Source: DASTFY01 sp963769115 (lineage in GTDB: Bacteria > Actinomycetota > Acidimicrobiia > Acidimicrobiales > Ilumatobacteraceae). From it: DNA of 64,000 nucleotides. This document shows positions 8,812 through 18,373 of the stretch, piece by piece; the first letter of the stretch is position 1; each line of letters begins with the position of its first letter. The stretch lies in contig CAVYKN010000016.1 of NCBI GenBank assembly GCA_963769115.1, forward strand, positions 80,443-144,442, in the 5' to 3' direction. The notes below the pieces were generated by a model, which was not told the origin of the DNA, did not search any database, and was given only the letters and a program-made list of their open reading frames with translations. A program made the position numbers and the translations under genes.

Positions 8812-10182
8812 ATGCTCACAGCACAGTCATCACGGCGACGCTGGGCCATCGCCCTCGCCGCCGCGCTCGGGCTCGTCGTGGCCGCGTGCGGCAGCGACGA
8901 CGACTCAGGCGGAGCCGCCGCGACCGAAGCACCGGCCGCGTCAGAAGCACCGGCCGCGTCAGAAGCACCAGCCGGTTCGGAGGCGCCCTCGGGGGAGGCG
9001 GTCGAGCTCGACTGGTGGCACATCCAGAACAACGACCCCGGCAAGGCCGACTGGCAGGCGATGGCCGACGCCTACACGGCCGAACACCCGAACGTGAAGA
9101 TCAACATCACCGTGATGGAGAACGAGGCGTTCAAGGCCGCCATCCAGACGAACCTGCAGGCGGGCGATGTGCCCGACCTGTTCCAGTCCTGGGGCGGTGG
9201 CGGCCTGCGCGACCAGGTCGACGCGGGGCTCGTGAGGGACATCACCGAGGAGGCCTCGAGCTTCATCGGTGACCTGAACGAGAGCGCCGTCCAGCTCTAC
9301 CAGGTCGACGGCAAGCAGTACGGCGTGCCGTTCAACGCTGGCATGGTCGGCTTCTGGTACAACAAGGACCTGTTCACCGAGGCCGGGATCGACGCGCCGC
9401 CCGCCACCTGGGACGAACTGCTCGAGGACATCCAGAAGCTGAAGGACGCGGGGATCACGCCCGTCGCCGTCGGTGCCGGAGACAAGTGGCCGGCCCACTT
9501 CTGGTACTCGTACCTGATGGTCCGGTTGGGTGGGGCCGACGCGATGAACCAGATCGCCACCGACAACAACTTCAGCGTGCCGGCCGTGATCGACGCGGGC
9601 GAGAAGGTCGCCGAGCTCGTCGCGCTCGAGCCCTTCCAGGACGGCTTCCTGGCGGCGGGCTGGGACGCCCCCGACGGTGAGTCCGGCACCATGGCCAACG
9701 GCAAAGCCGCGATGGACCTGATGGGCCAGTGGGCGCCCGGCGCCTTCAAGAACCAGCTCAACCTGGGCCCCACGGACGACCTGCCGTTCGAGCTCGGGTG
9801 GTTCCCGTTCCCGGAGGTGGAGGGCGGCGCCGGTGCGGCGACCGATGCCTTCGGCGGCGGTGACGGCTTCGCCGTCGGGAAGGACGCGCCGCCCGAAGCG
9901 GTCGACTTCCTCAACTTCATCACCAACACCGAGAACCAGAGCACGTGGGGCGCCAACAGCGGGCTGCCGGTGAACGCGACGGCCAACGAGGCCGTCGCCG
10001 ACCCGAACATGCAGGCCGTGCTCCAAGGCCTCAACGACGCCGGCTTCATGCAGCTCTACCTCGACCAGTTCTTCACGGCCGAAGTCGGCGGCGCGGTGAA
10101 CGACGCCACGCAGACCCTCTTCGCAGGGACTGCTTCGCCCGAGGACGCCGCTGCGGCCATCACGGCCGTGGCCGGCGGCTGA
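8812..10182 (+). CDS. ABC transporter sugar-binding lipoprotein (family 1)
   Basis: 456 residues. A lipoprotein signal (RRRWAIALAAALGLVVAACG, lipobox cysteine followed by GSDDD) is followed by a low-complexity Ala/Pro/Ser/Glu linker with three 18-bp repeats, then an extracellular family-1 binding domain (VPFNAGMVGFWYNKDLF is characteristic). ATG at 8812 is preceded by the purine-rich AAGGGGGGAG. It probably delivers an oligosaccharide to the two permeases downstream. With GH3 and xylose isomerase in the locus, xylobiose or another xylo-oligosaccharide is the best guess. No ATPase gene is present; such systems usually share an MsiK-like ATPase encoded elsewhere. Confidence 0.9.
   Translation: MLTAQSSRRRWAIALAAALGLVVAACGSDDDSGGAAATEAPAASEAPAASEAPAGSEAPSGEAVELDWWHIQNNDPGKADWQAMADAYTAEHPNVKINITVMENEAFKAAIQTNLQAGDVPDLFQSWGGGGLRDQVDAGLVRDITEEASSFIGDLNESAVQLYQVDGKQYGVPFNAGMVGFWYNKDLFTEAGIDAPPATWDELLEDIQKLKDAGITPVAVGAGDKWPAHFWYSYLMVRLGGADAMNQIATDNNFSVPAVIDAGEKVAELVALEPFQDGFLAAGWDAPDGESGTMANGKAAMDLMGQWAPGAFKNQLNLGPTDDLPFELGWFPFPEVEGGAGAATDAFGGGDGFAVGKDAPPEAVDFLNFITNTENQSTWGANSGLPVNATANEAVADPNMQAVLQGLNDAGFMQLYLDQFFTAEVGGAVNDATQTLFAGTASPEDAAAAITAVAGG
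8926..8979 (+). repeat. Three 18-bp tandem repeats in the lipoprotein linker
   Basis: Two identical 18-bp units (8926-8943, 8944-8961) and a third diverged unit (8962-8979) encode EAPAAS, EAPAAS and EAPAGS, the flexible tether between lipid anchor and binding domain. Copy number could vary by slippage. Confidence 0.8.
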
Positions 10183-10205
10183 CCGAGGGCTCTCGTCGGG
10201 TGGGT

Positions 10206-10253
10206 GGCTCGGTCGCGAGGGTCGGGTCTCCCATCCGACCCCGCGGCCGAGCC
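10206..10253 (+). promoter_or_regulatory. Two-step intercistronic hairpin between binding protein and permease
   Basis: The outer stem GGCTCGG (10206-10212) pairs with CCGAGCC (10247-10253), and the inner stem GGGTCGG (10219-10225) with CCGACCC (10235-10241), separated by a small internal loop. It begins 23 bp after the binding-protein stop and precedes the first permease. By analogy with other ABC operons it could protect the upstream message or partly terminate, giving more binding protein than permease (inference). Confidence 0.65.
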
Positions 10254-10271
10254 GCCGCGGACGCGCCCGCC

Positions 10272-11207
10272 GTGACACCTGCGGCTCTACCCAAACGGTC
10301 GATGGGGAGCTCGGCGACCCTTGGCCGGGTCCCGATGCGGACGATCTTCCTGTTCCTGCTCCCGGCGCTGGCGCTGTACGCGGTGTTCGTCCTCTACCCG
10401 ATCGTCCAGAGCGCCCGCTACAGCATGTACGACTGGAACGGGCTCGAGCCGCTCGACAACTTCATCGGGCTGGACAACTTCCGGCGGGCATTCCGGGATC
10501 CGGTCTTCCGCGGCGCATTGCGGCACAACGTCGTCATCATCGTGCTCTCGCTCACGGTCCAGATCCCCATCGCGCTGGGCCTGGCCGTACTCCTGAACCA
10601 GAAGTTGCGGGGTCGGGCGTGGCTGCGCACGCTCTTCTTCGCGCCGTACGTGCTCTCGGAGGTGGCGACCGGCGTCGTGTGGCGCCAGATCCTGCGACCG
10701 GACGGGCTGCTCGACCAGGGCCTCGGAGCCATCGGCGCCGACGGGCTCGTCCAGGAGTGGCTGGCCAACCCCGAAGTCGTGCTCTACAGCCTGTTCTTCG
10801 TCATCTCGTGGAAGTACTTCGGCTTCCACATGATCATCATGCTGGCGGGCCTGCAGCAGATCCCGAAGGAGCTGGCCGAGGCCGCGGCCATCGACGGCGC
10901 GTCCGGCTGGAAGACCTTTCGCTACGTCACGCTGCCCCTGCTCGGGCCGACGATCCGCGTGTCGGTGTTCCTCTCGATCATCGGCGCCCTGCAGCTGTTC
11001 GACCTGGTCTGGGTGATGACCCGCGGCGGACCGATCAACGCGTCGTCCACCATGGCCACCTATCTCTACGACAACTTCCGCAAGGGCTTGTTCGGCTACG
11101 CCAGCGCGGTCTCGGTCGTCATCTTCGCCCTGTCGCTGGTCGTCGCGCTGCTGTACCAACGGCTGGTGCTGCGCAGGGATCTCAAGGGGACTGGTCTCGT
11201 TGGCTAG
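10272..11207 (+). CDS. ABC sugar transporter permease 1 (MalF-like)
   Basis: About 311 residues with six membrane segments, the first being TIFLFLLPALALYAVFVLYP. The cytoplasmic EAA loop reads EAAAIDGASGWKTFRYVTLP, the contact site for the ATPase. Starts at GTG 10272 or ATG 10302 are both possible and neither has a clear ribosome site, consistent with dependence on the hairpin-containing spacer or coupling. It pairs with the next gene to form the membrane pore for the family-1 binding protein. Confidence 0.9.
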   Translation: MTPAALPKRSMGSSATLGRVPMRTIFLFLLPALALYAVFVLYPIVQSARYSMYDWNGLEPLDNFIGLDNFRRAFRDPVFRGALRHNVVIIVLSLTVQIPIALGLAVLLNQKLRGRAWLRTLFFAPYVLSEVATGVVWRQILRPDGLLDQGLGAIGADGLVQEWLANPEVVLYSLFFVISWKYFGFHMIIMLAGLQQIPKELAEAAAIDGASGWKTFRYVTLPLLGPTIRVSVFLSIIGALQLFDLVWVMTRGGPINASSTMATYLYDNFRKGLFGYASAVSVVIFALSLVVALLYQRLVLRRDLKGTGLVG

Positions 11208-12066
11208 CACCGTCGTGCGCAGCCGCGCCATCGGGCCCCGCACCCGCCGGCGCATCAGTCGCACCTGGCTCTACCTCGTCGCGTTCGCGGTGCTGGGTCT
11301 GGTCGTCGTGCCGATCTCCTTCGCGGTGCTCGGCGGCTTCCGCACGAACCTCCAGCTGACGAACGATCCCGTGGGTCTGCCCGATCCATGGGTCTTCAGC
11401 AACTACACCTCGACCCTCAAGTCCGGCTCGTTCTGGCGTCAGGTGTGGAACAGCACCCTCATCGCCACGCTGACCATGCTCTTCGTGCTGCCGGCCGCGT
11501 CGATGGCCGCGTTCGTGCTCGCCCGGTACTCCTTCAAGGGACGGGAGATGATCTACGGCCTCTTCACGCTCGGACTGCTGTTCCCCGTCGCGGTGGCGAT
11601 CCTCCCGCTGTTCATCGTGCTACGGCAGACCAACCTCCTGAGCAACCCTCTCGGGGTCGCGCTCCCCCAGGCGGCCTTCGGGTTGCCGATCTCCATCGTG
11701 ATCATGCGGCCGTTCTTCCGGGCGATCCCCCGTGAGCTGCAGGACGCGGCGGCGATCGACGGGTGCGGGCCGTGGCGCTTCTACCGCTCGATCATGCTGC
11801 CGCTCTCGCGCCCGGTGCTCAGCACCGTGGCGGTCATCGCGATCGTCGGGAGCTGGAACGCGTTCCTGCTCCCCCTGCTCGTCCTCGTCGACCCCGCCAA
11901 GCACACCCTGCCCATCGGGGTGAACAACATCTCCACCCAGTACTCCACCGACTTCGCCCTCGTGCTCGCCTACACGACGCTGTCCATGGTGCCGGCGCTG
12001 GTGTTCTACGCCATCGCGGAACGCCAGATCATCGGCGGACTCACGGCGGGCGCGGTCAAGGACTGA
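11200..12066 (+). CDS. ABC sugar transporter permease 2 (MalG-like)
   Basis: 288 residues with six membrane segments and the EAA-type loop DAAAIDGCGPWRFYRSIMLP. The TTG start at 11200 overlaps the end of permease 1 by 8 bp, typical of coupled permease pairs. The C-terminus (QRQIIGGLTAGAVKD-like) is the usual MalG end. It works with permease 1 and the binding protein at 8812. Confidence 0.92.
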   Translation: MASTVVRSRAIGPRTRRRISRTWLYLVAFAVLGLVVVPISFAVLGGFRTNLQLTNDPVGLPDPWVFSNYTSTLKSGSFWRQVWNSTLIATLTMLFVLPAASMAAFVLARYSFKGREMIYGLFTLGLLFPVAVAILPLFIVLRQTNLLSNPLGVALPQAAFGLPISIVIMRPFFRAIPRELQDAAAIDGCGPWRFYRSIMLPLSRPVLSTVAVIAIVGSWNAFLLPLLVLVDPAKHTLPIGVNNISTQYSTDFALVLAYTTLSMVPALVFYAIAERQIIGGLTAGAVKD

Positions 12067-12096
12067 ACCCAACACAGAACGAGCCACGGATCACCC

Positions 12097-14472
12097 ATGA
12101 CGATCACCAGCGACGCCCGCCCCCTCTACCGGGACCCGACCGCGCCCATCGACGAGCGTGTGGCCGACCTGCTGGGGCGCATGACCCTGGCGGAGAAGCT
12201 GGCCCAGCTGGGGAGCGCGTGGGTCTTCCAGATCGCCTCCCACGACCGGCTGGAGCCCGAGCGGGCCGCTTCGCTGCTGGCCCACGGCATCGGCCACATC
12301 ACGCGCGTCAGCGGGGCCAGCAACCTCACCGCGACGCAGTCGGCCGCTCTGGCCAACGAGATCCAGCAGTACGTGACGGAGCACACCCGGCTCGGCATCC
12401 CCGTCGTGATCCACGAGGAGATCTGCGCCGGGCTCATGGCCCGCGAGGCGACCGTGTTCCCGCAGGCGCTCGGCGTCGGGGCCACGTTCAGGCCCGAGCA
12501 CAACTTGGCGATCGGCGACGCGGTCCGCCTCCAGATGCGGGCCATGGGAGCGCACTGCGGGCTGTCGCCGGTGCTCGACATCTGCCGCGACCCGCGGTGG
12601 GGACGGCTGGAGGAGACCTTCGGCGAGGATCCCTACCTTGTGACGCAGATGGGCGTGGCGTTCACGCGTGGGCTGCAGGGGGACGACCTGGCGGACGGGG
12701 TGGCGGCGACGGCCAAGCACTTCGTCGGCTACGGCGCGTCCGAAGGCGGGATGAACTGGGCCCCGGCCCACCTGCCCGAGCGTGAGCTCCGCGACGTCTA
12801 CCTCCGCCCCTTCGAAGCGGCGGTGCGCGACGCGTCCATCGCCTCGGTGATGAACGGCTACCACGAGCTCGACGGCGTGCCGTGCGCGTCCAACGGTTGG
12901 CTGCTGACCGACCTGCTCCGCGGTGAATGGGGCTTCGACGGCACGGTGCTCTCCGACTACTTCTCGGTCGCGCAGCTCTACGAGTACCACCGGGTGGTCG
13001 AGTCCCGGATCGAGGCCGCGGCCGCCGCACTCGCGGCTGGCCTCGACGTCGAGCTACCCGGCACCGATTGCTACGGCGACGCGCTGCTGGAGGCCGTCCA
13101 GGGCGGCCTGGTCACCGACGAGGTCCTCGACGAGGCTGTGCGCCGGGTCCTCGACGGCAAGTTCCGGCTCGGCCTCTTCGAGCGGCCGCTCGTCACTGTC
13201 GACGACGTGATGGACCACACCCGAACACCCGCGCAGATCGAGCTCGCCCACCGGGTGGCGAGTGACTCGCTGGTGCTGCTGCGCAACGACGGCACGCTTC
13301 CGCTCGCTCCGTCGGCGGCGTCCATCGCGGTCATCGGCCCGAACGCCGCAGATGAGCGCAACATGGTCGGCGACTACGCGTACGTCGTGCACATCGAGTC
13401 CCTGCAAGAGGTCTTGAAGAGCGGGCGCAACGTGTTCTCCATCCCCGTCGACGCGGGGCTCGACGTCGGCGGGCAGATCGATCTCGGGCACATCGGGACC
13501 GTCGTGGCCGAGCTGGAGCGGCGCCTGCCCGAGCACGCCGTCATCTACGAGCGCGGGTGCGACGTGCGGGGCGACGACCGGTCCGGCTTCGAGGCGGCGA
13601 TCGCCGCTGCTGCGGCCGCGGACGTGGCGATCATGGTGATGGGCGAGCGGTCGGGTCTCACGCAGGACTGCACGTCCGGGGAGAGTCGCGATGTGGCCGA
13701 GCTGCGGCTGCCGGGCGTGCAGGAGGAGCTGGTGCAGGCGGTCGCCGCTACGGGGACCCCGGTGGTGCTCGTCCTGGTCGCCGGCCGACCGATCGGCTCG
13801 CCCGCCGTGCACGAGGCCGCGGCGGCCGTGCTGATGGCGTGGCTGCCCGGCGAGTGCGGCCCGGCGGCCATCGCCGAGGTGCTGGTCGGGCAGGTCAGCC
13901 CCGGCGGGAAGCTCCCGATCAGCTACCCCCGCAGCTCGGGGCAGATCCCGATCTTCTACTCCCACAAGGTGTCCGGGGGACGCTCGCACTGGAACGGCGA
14001 GTACGTCGACATGTCGAACGAGCCCCTCTATCCGTTCGGCCACGGGCTCTCGTACTCGGCGTTCGACCTCGAGGTGGAGGAGCTCCACGGCCCCGAGGTC
14101 CGCCCGGGCGACGTGGTCCCCGTCTCGGCAATACTCGTCAACCGTGGACACCGACGGGCCGACGAGGTCGTGCAGCTCTACAGCCGGGATCCGGTGGCGT
14201 CGATCACCCGCGCCGTCCAGGAGCTCCAGGGCTTCGTCCGCGTCTCCCTCGACCCGGGCGAGGCGGCGCGGCTCACCTTCGAGGTGCCCGTCGAGGCGCT
14301 CGGCTTCACCGGCCGGGACCTGGTCTACGTCGTCGAGCCCGGCGAGATCGAGCTCATGGTCGGCACGTCGGCCGACGAGGTGCAGGCCGCGGGGCATGTC
14401 CTCGTGGTCGGTGACGGGCCGCACGTGGTGACGAGAGCGATGGCCAGCACGGCGCGGGTCGAGCCCGCGTGA
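12097..14472 (+). CDS. Glycoside hydrolase family 3 beta-glycosidase
   Basis: 791 residues, the usual length for three-domain GH3 enzymes: an N-terminal barrel, an alpha/beta sandwich and a C-terminal fibronectin-III-like domain (from about residue 660, VQLYSRDPVASITRAVQELQGF). The catalytic nucleophile is Asp287 in VLSDYFSV; KHFVGYG and PRWGRLEETFGEDPYL are further family motifs. There is no signal peptide, so it acts on imported oligosaccharides in the cytoplasm. Beside a sugar importer and xylose isomerase, beta-xylosidase is the likely activity; beta-glucosidase or mixed activity cannot be excluded. It starts 30 bp after permease 2. Confidence 0.9.
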   Translation: MTITSDARPLYRDPTAPIDERVADLLGRMTLAEKLAQLGSAWVFQIASHDRLEPERAASLLAHGIGHITRVSGASNLTATQSAALANEIQQYVTEHTRLGIPVVIHEEICAGLMAREATVFPQALGVGATFRPEHNLAIGDAVRLQMRAMGAHCGLSPVLDICRDPRWGRLEETFGEDPYLVTQMGVAFTRGLQGDDLADGVAATAKHFVGYGASEGGMNWAPAHLPERELRDVYLRPFEAAVRDASIASVMNGYHELDGVPCASNGWLLTDLLRGEWGFDGTVLSDYFSVAQLYEYHRVVESRIEAAAAALAAGLDVELPGTDCYGDALLEAVQGGLVTDEVLDEAVRRVLDGKFRLGLFERPLVTVDDVMDHTRTPAQIELAHRVASDSLVLLRNDGTLPLAPSAASIAVIGPNAADERNMVGDYAYVVHIESLQEVLKSGRNVFSIPVDAGLDVGGQIDLGHIGTVVAELERRLPEHAVIYERGCDVRGDDRSGFEAAIAAAAAADVAIMVMGERSGLTQDCTSGESRDVAELRLPGVQEELVQAVAATGTPVVLVLVAGRPIGSPAVHEAAAAVLMAWLPGECGPAAIAEVLVGQVSPGGKLPISYPRSSGQIPIFYSHKVSGGRSHWNGEYVDMSNEPLYPFGHGLSYSAFDLEVEELHGPEVRPGDVVPVSAILVNRGHRRADEVVQLYSRDPVASITRAVQELQGFVRVSLDPGEAARLTFEVPVEALGFTGRDLVYVVEPGEIELMVGTSADEVQAAGHVLVVGDGPHVVTRAMASTARVEPA

Positions 14473-14515
14473 CGATCATCGGTGCCGGAGCCGGCACCGG
14501 AGGAGAGGAGAGGTC

Positions 14516-15841
14516 GTGACCGAGTTCTTCGAAGGGGTGGAGTCGATCCGGTACGCCGGGCCGGACTCCGACGACCCGCTGACGTTCCGCTGGTACGACG
14601 CCGGCCGGGAGGTGCTGGGCCGCTCCATGCGCGACCAGCTCCGTTTCGCGACCTGCTACTGGCACAGCTTCTCCTGGAACGGCTTCGACATCTTCGGCGA
14701 CGGCACCCTCGACCGGCCGTGGACGGCCGTCGGGCGCGATCCCGTCGAGGCCGCCGAGGAGAAGATGGCCGCGGCGTTCGAGTTCATGTCGAAGCTCACC
14801 GTGCCCTTCTGGTGCTTCCACGACTGGGACATCGCGCCGGAGGGCTCGACGTTCGAGGAGTCGGCCCGCAACCTCGACCACATGGTGGAGCTGGCCGCCG
14901 GCTACCAGGACCGGACCGGGATCGAGCTGCTCTGGGGCACGGCCAAGCTGTTCGCCAACCAGCGGTTCATGGCCGGCGCGGCGACCAACCCCGATCCCGA
15001 GGTGTTCGCCTACGCCGCCGGTCAGGTCGCGCACTGCATGAACGTGACGCACCGGCTCGGCGGGAGCAACTACGTGCTGTGGGGCGGCCGGGAGGGCTAC
15101 GAGACGCTGCTCAACACCGACCTGCGGCGGGAGCTGGCACAGCTCGGCCGGTTCTTGAACCTCGTCGTCGAGCACAAGTACGCCATCGGCTTCGAGGGCA
15201 CGATCCTCATCGAGCCGAAGCCCTTCGAGCCGACGAAGCACCAGTACGACTACGACGTCGCCGCCGTGTACGCCTTCCTGCAGGAGCACGGGCTGGAGAA
15301 CGAGATCAAGGTCAACATCGAGGTCAACCACGCCACCCTGGCCGGGCACGACTTCGCGCACGAGGTGGCCACCGCGGTCAACGCCGGGATCTTCGGCTCC
15401 ATCGACGCCAACGCCGGCGACGACCGCCTGGGATGGGACGTCGACCGCTTCCCCGTCAGCGTGGAGCAGATGACCCTCGGCATGGTCGAGATCCTCCGGG
15501 CCGGCGGCTTCACCACCGGCGGCCTCAACTTCGACGCCAAGCTGCGCCGGCAGTCGATCGCTCGTGACGACCTGTTCCATGCGCACATCGGGGGCATGGA
15601 CACCATGGCCCGGGCGCTGCTGGCGGCGGCGTCGATCATCGAGTCCGGCGAGCTGGACGACTTCCGCAACGAGCGGTACGCGGGTTGGGACACCGAGCTC
15701 GGTCAGGAGCTGCTGGCCGGCAAGCACTCGCTCGCCCTGCTGTACGAGCGCCAGCTCGGCCAGGGTGAGCCCACAGGGGTCAGCGGCCGCCAGGAGCACC
15801 TCGAGAACCTCGTCGCCCGTCACGTCGAACGCGCCCGCTGA
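14516..15841 (+). CDS. xylA: Xylose isomerase, class II-length
   Basis: 441 residues. It interconverts D-xylose and D-xylulose in the cytoplasm. The catalytic-His region WCFHDWDIAPEG, the metal-binding LIEPKPFEPTKHQYDYD and NIEVNHATLAGHDF, and the substrate segment WGGREGYETLLNTD are all intact. The length and motifs match the longer class II enzymes. GTG at 14516 follows a strong AGGAGAGGAG site. It is last in the locus, 43 bp after GH3, and is closed by a perfect terminator. No xylulokinase gene is in the window. Confidence 0.96.
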   Translation: MTEFFEGVESIRYAGPDSDDPLTFRWYDAGREVLGRSMRDQLRFATCYWHSFSWNGFDIFGDGTLDRPWTAVGRDPVEAAEEKMAAAFEFMSKLTVPFWCFHDWDIAPEGSTFEESARNLDHMVELAAGYQDRTGIELLWGTAKLFANQRFMAGAATNPDPEVFAYAAGQVAHCMNVTHRLGGSNYVLWGGREGYETLLNTDLRRELAQLGRFLNLVVEHKYAIGFEGTILIEPKPFEPTKHQYDYDVAAVYAFLQEHGLENEIKVNIEVNHATLAGHDFAHEVATAVNAGIFGSIDANAGDDRLGWDVDRFPVSVEQMTLGMVEILRAGGFTTGGLNFDAKLRRQSIARDDLFHAHIGGMDTMARALLAAASIIESGELDDFRNERYAGWDTELGQELLAGKHSLALLYERQLGQGEPTGVSGRQEHLENLVARHVERAR

Positions 15842-15846
15842 CGCGC

Positions 15847-15880
15847 GAAGGGCGGGCGCCCGTGACGGCGCCCGCCCTTC
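15847..15880. terminator. Perfect 14-bp stem terminator between xylA and a convergent gene
   Basis: GAAGGGCGGGCGCC (15847-15860) and GGCGCCCGCCCTTC (15867-15880) pair perfectly around the 6-base loop CGTGAC. It lies 6 bp after the xylA stop and 28 bp beyond the end of the convergent phytase-like gene, so it can act in both directions. Confidence 0.85.
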
Positions 15881-15907
15881 CACGCATCGGGACGGCTAGT
15901 GGCCGCT

Positions 15908-17112
15908 CTACAGACCCGGCACATCGATGACGATGAGCTCGGTGTCGTCGGCCCGACCGGGGTTGCGGCCCGTGTTGGGGAGGTTGTTGTCGCAGCCCAC
16001 GAGCAGGCGGGAGACGCTGAGCACGTGTACGGCCTCCACCGACTCGCACGTCACCCGGAACGGGTTGCCGAGGCCGACGTCCCCGGGGTAGCGCTCGGGC
16101 AGCGAGACGAGGTTCGGATCGGCGATCGCCGCCAGGTCGACGACCGGACGCTTGGTCACCGCCGGCGACGACCGGAGGTCGACCACGTAGACGCTGCGGA
16201 ACACGGCGTCGAGGCCGCGGCCACCGTCACGCTCGATGACGACCAGCCGGTTGCTGTCGAGGGCCCAGGCGTCGGCCACCATGTATGGAGCGGCCTGCGT
16301 GGCGTAGGTCCACGTCCGAGGCGTGAACGCCTTGTGACCGGTGCTGAACTCGAAGACGAGACGCTCCGTGCTCGTCGTCCCCGCGGCCACCGTGGCGCCC
16401 TCGAGGATGACGTACAGGGACTTGCCGTTCGGCGAGATCGCCATGGCCTCGATGCCCCTGCTGTTGGGCTGGGTGGCCGGTGCGCCCTGGAGAGCCGGGT
16501 TGCTCGGCGAGCGGAGCCCGCCGGGCAGCTCGAACGGGGCGTCGAGCAGCACGCCGTGACGGTCGAAGTGGAGGATCCACGGTCCGAACTCGTCACCCAT
16601 CCAGAGGTCGCCGTTGCTCCCCCGTTGCATCGACTCGGGATCGATGTCGGCGCCGGTGAACAGACGGTCCGGCCGGACCATGGCGTGGGGGAACTTGCCC
16701 TTCGGGTCGCGGAACTGCACGTAGCTCCCCACGGAGACGGCGCCGGATCCGCCCTTGGCGGTCTTGAACTCGGGCCGGATCTGGTAGGCGCGGATCAGGA
16801 AGTCGGCCGAGTTGGCCTTGGAGCCGAAGCCGTTGTCGGGCATGGCGAGGTAGGTGCCGTCGTCCGGCCCGGCCAGCACGGCCGAGAACCCGATGACCGG
16901 CTGGCTGGGCCGGGGGAACTGGATGCCGTTGACCGGCCCGGTGCCGATGGCCGCCCCGGACGGCGGACCGTCCGACAGGGCCTCGGCGGGCAGGATCGCC
17001 CGGCCTCGGAGCGTGGGCACCGACGGGCCCCGGCCGACGCGGCCGCAGCCGGGAGGACCGCGGCGGCGCCGAGGGCGCCGACGACGGGCAGGATCTTCAG
17101 GGAACGCTTCAT
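15908..17112 (-). CDS. Esterase-like phytase-family secreted protein (frameshift in signal peptide)
   Basis: About 401 residues. The N-terminus is a Sec signal (MKRSLKILPVVGALGAAAVL with AAAASA). The mature part is a beta-propeller-like esterase-like phytase (DUF4350-type) domain with IQFPRPSQPVIGFSAVLAGP, YLAMPDNGFGSKANSADF and EAMAISPNGKSLYV. The frame shifts at about 17028-17035 in a GGGG/CCC tract; one missing base restores it. Probably exported; the activity (phosphoester or ester hydrolysis) is assumed only from the family name. It is convergent with xylA and shares its terminator. Confidence 0.8.
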
Positions 17113-17254
17113 GGGATGCCCCTTTCACTGGCGGATGACCAATGGTCAGGGGCCGGGCGTCCCGGGCACACGAGGCCGGTGTCCCGTGTCGGGCCCGAGC
17201 GTCAACCGGGGCGCCGGGGGTGACGGCACGGCAGCCGAGGCGGAGAATGGCGGC

Positions 17255-17752
17255 ATGGGCATCCTCACGGAGGACATGCGCCGGGTCGTCGAGGCGGAGC
17301 TCGGCTTCGTCGCCACGGTCTGCCCCGACGGCACACCGAACCTCTCCCCCAAGGGGACGACCGCCGTCTGGGACGACGACCACGTGGTGTTCGCCGATCT
17401 GCGGTCACCCGGGACCGTCGAGAACCTGCGCGCCAACCCGAGCATCGAGATCAACGCCGTCGACCAGCTCAGCCGCAAGGGGTACCGCTTCAAGGGGACG
17501 GCCATCGTGCACACCGACGGCCCCGTCTTCGAGCAGGGAGTGGCGTTCTACGAGGCCCGTGGAACGGTGAAGGCGCGTGAGCGCATCCGCGGGATCGTCG
17601 TCGTGCTGGTGGAGCGGGCCCTGCCCGTCACGTCGCCGGCCTACGACCTCGGCGCCACCGAGGAGGAGCTCCGCGCGCTGAACCTCCGCCGGCTCACCGC
17701 CGCTGCGACCGGCGAGGTGCCGGGCGGCCCGGCCCTGCGCGGCCCGGACTGA
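17255..17752 (+). CDS. Pyridoxamine 5'-phosphate oxidase-family FMN protein
   Basis: 165 residues with a split-barrel flavin-binding fold. LGFVATVCPDGTPNLSPKGT and VVFADLRSPGTVENLRANP are the usual strands of the PPOX-like family, and the C-terminus is a helical tail. ATG at 17255 is chosen because upstream sequence shows no homologous pattern. Whether it uses FMN, F420 or heme cannot be told. It is divergent from the phytase-like gene and 41 bp before the MarR gene. Confidence 0.82.
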   Translation: MGILTEDMRRVVEAELGFVATVCPDGTPNLSPKGTTAVWDDDHVVFADLRSPGTVENLRANPSIEINAVDQLSRKGYRFKGTAIVHTDGPVFEQGVAFYEARGTVKARERIRGIVVVLVERALPVTSPAYDLGATEEELRALNLRRLTAAATGEVPGGPALRGPD

Positions 17753-17793
17753 CGGCCGGCGTCCCGCATCCACCGGGCGCGACTGGTTCACTG

Positions 17794-18312
17794 GTGCGCA
17801 TGGAGGACACCGGCCCGCGATCGCGCCGTGACCCGATCGAGCTGGCCATCGAGAACTGGACCGCACAGGGATGGGCCGATGCCACCCCCGGCATGGCGAT
17901 GGTCACCTCCGTCATGCGGGTGCAGCAGTTGCTCTTGCAACAGGTCGAGCGGGTGCTGCGCCCGATGGGGCTGACGTTCGCCCGGTACGAGGTGCTCATG
18001 CTGCTGTCGTTCAGCCGGACAGGAGCGCTGCCGGTCGGCAAGATCGGCGAGCGGCTCCAGGTCCACCCGGCGAGCGTGACCAACGCCGTCGACCGCCTCG
18101 AGCACGACGGCCTGGTCCGCCGGAGCGCCAACCCCCAGGACGGCCGCAGCGTGCTGGCGTGCATCACCGAGCGGGGACGGCGCCTGGCCGCCGACGCCTC
18201 GGACGAGCTGAACCGGGACGTGTTCACGAAGGTGCCGCTGCCCGTCACCGACCTCGACGACCTGTTCTCCATCCTCCGTGACCTGCGGCGGGCCTTCGGC
18301 GACTTCACCTGA
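17794..18312 (+). CDS. MarR family transcriptional regulator
   Basis: About 172 residues with a winged helix-turn-helix: LPVGKIGERLQVHPASVTNA is the recognition region, followed by the wing DRLEHDGLVRRSANPQDGRS. The start may be GTG at 17794 or ATG at 17800. It precedes the acyl-CoA mutase by 61 bp in the same direction and may control it in response to a small acid or CoA metabolite (inference). Confidence 0.9.
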   Translation: MRMEDTGPRSRRDPIELAIENWTAQGWADATPGMAMVTSVMRVQQLLLQQVERVLRPMGLTFARYEVLMLLSFSRTGALPVGKIGERLQVHPASVTNAVDRLEHDGLVRRSANPQDGRSVLACITERGRRLAADASDELNRDVFTKVPLPVTDLDDLFSILRDLRRAFGDFT

Positions 18313-18373
18313 CGCTCCGCAACGGCGGGCCGGAGCCCTGGCCGTTCCTTTGACGTCCAAGTATCCTTCTCCC

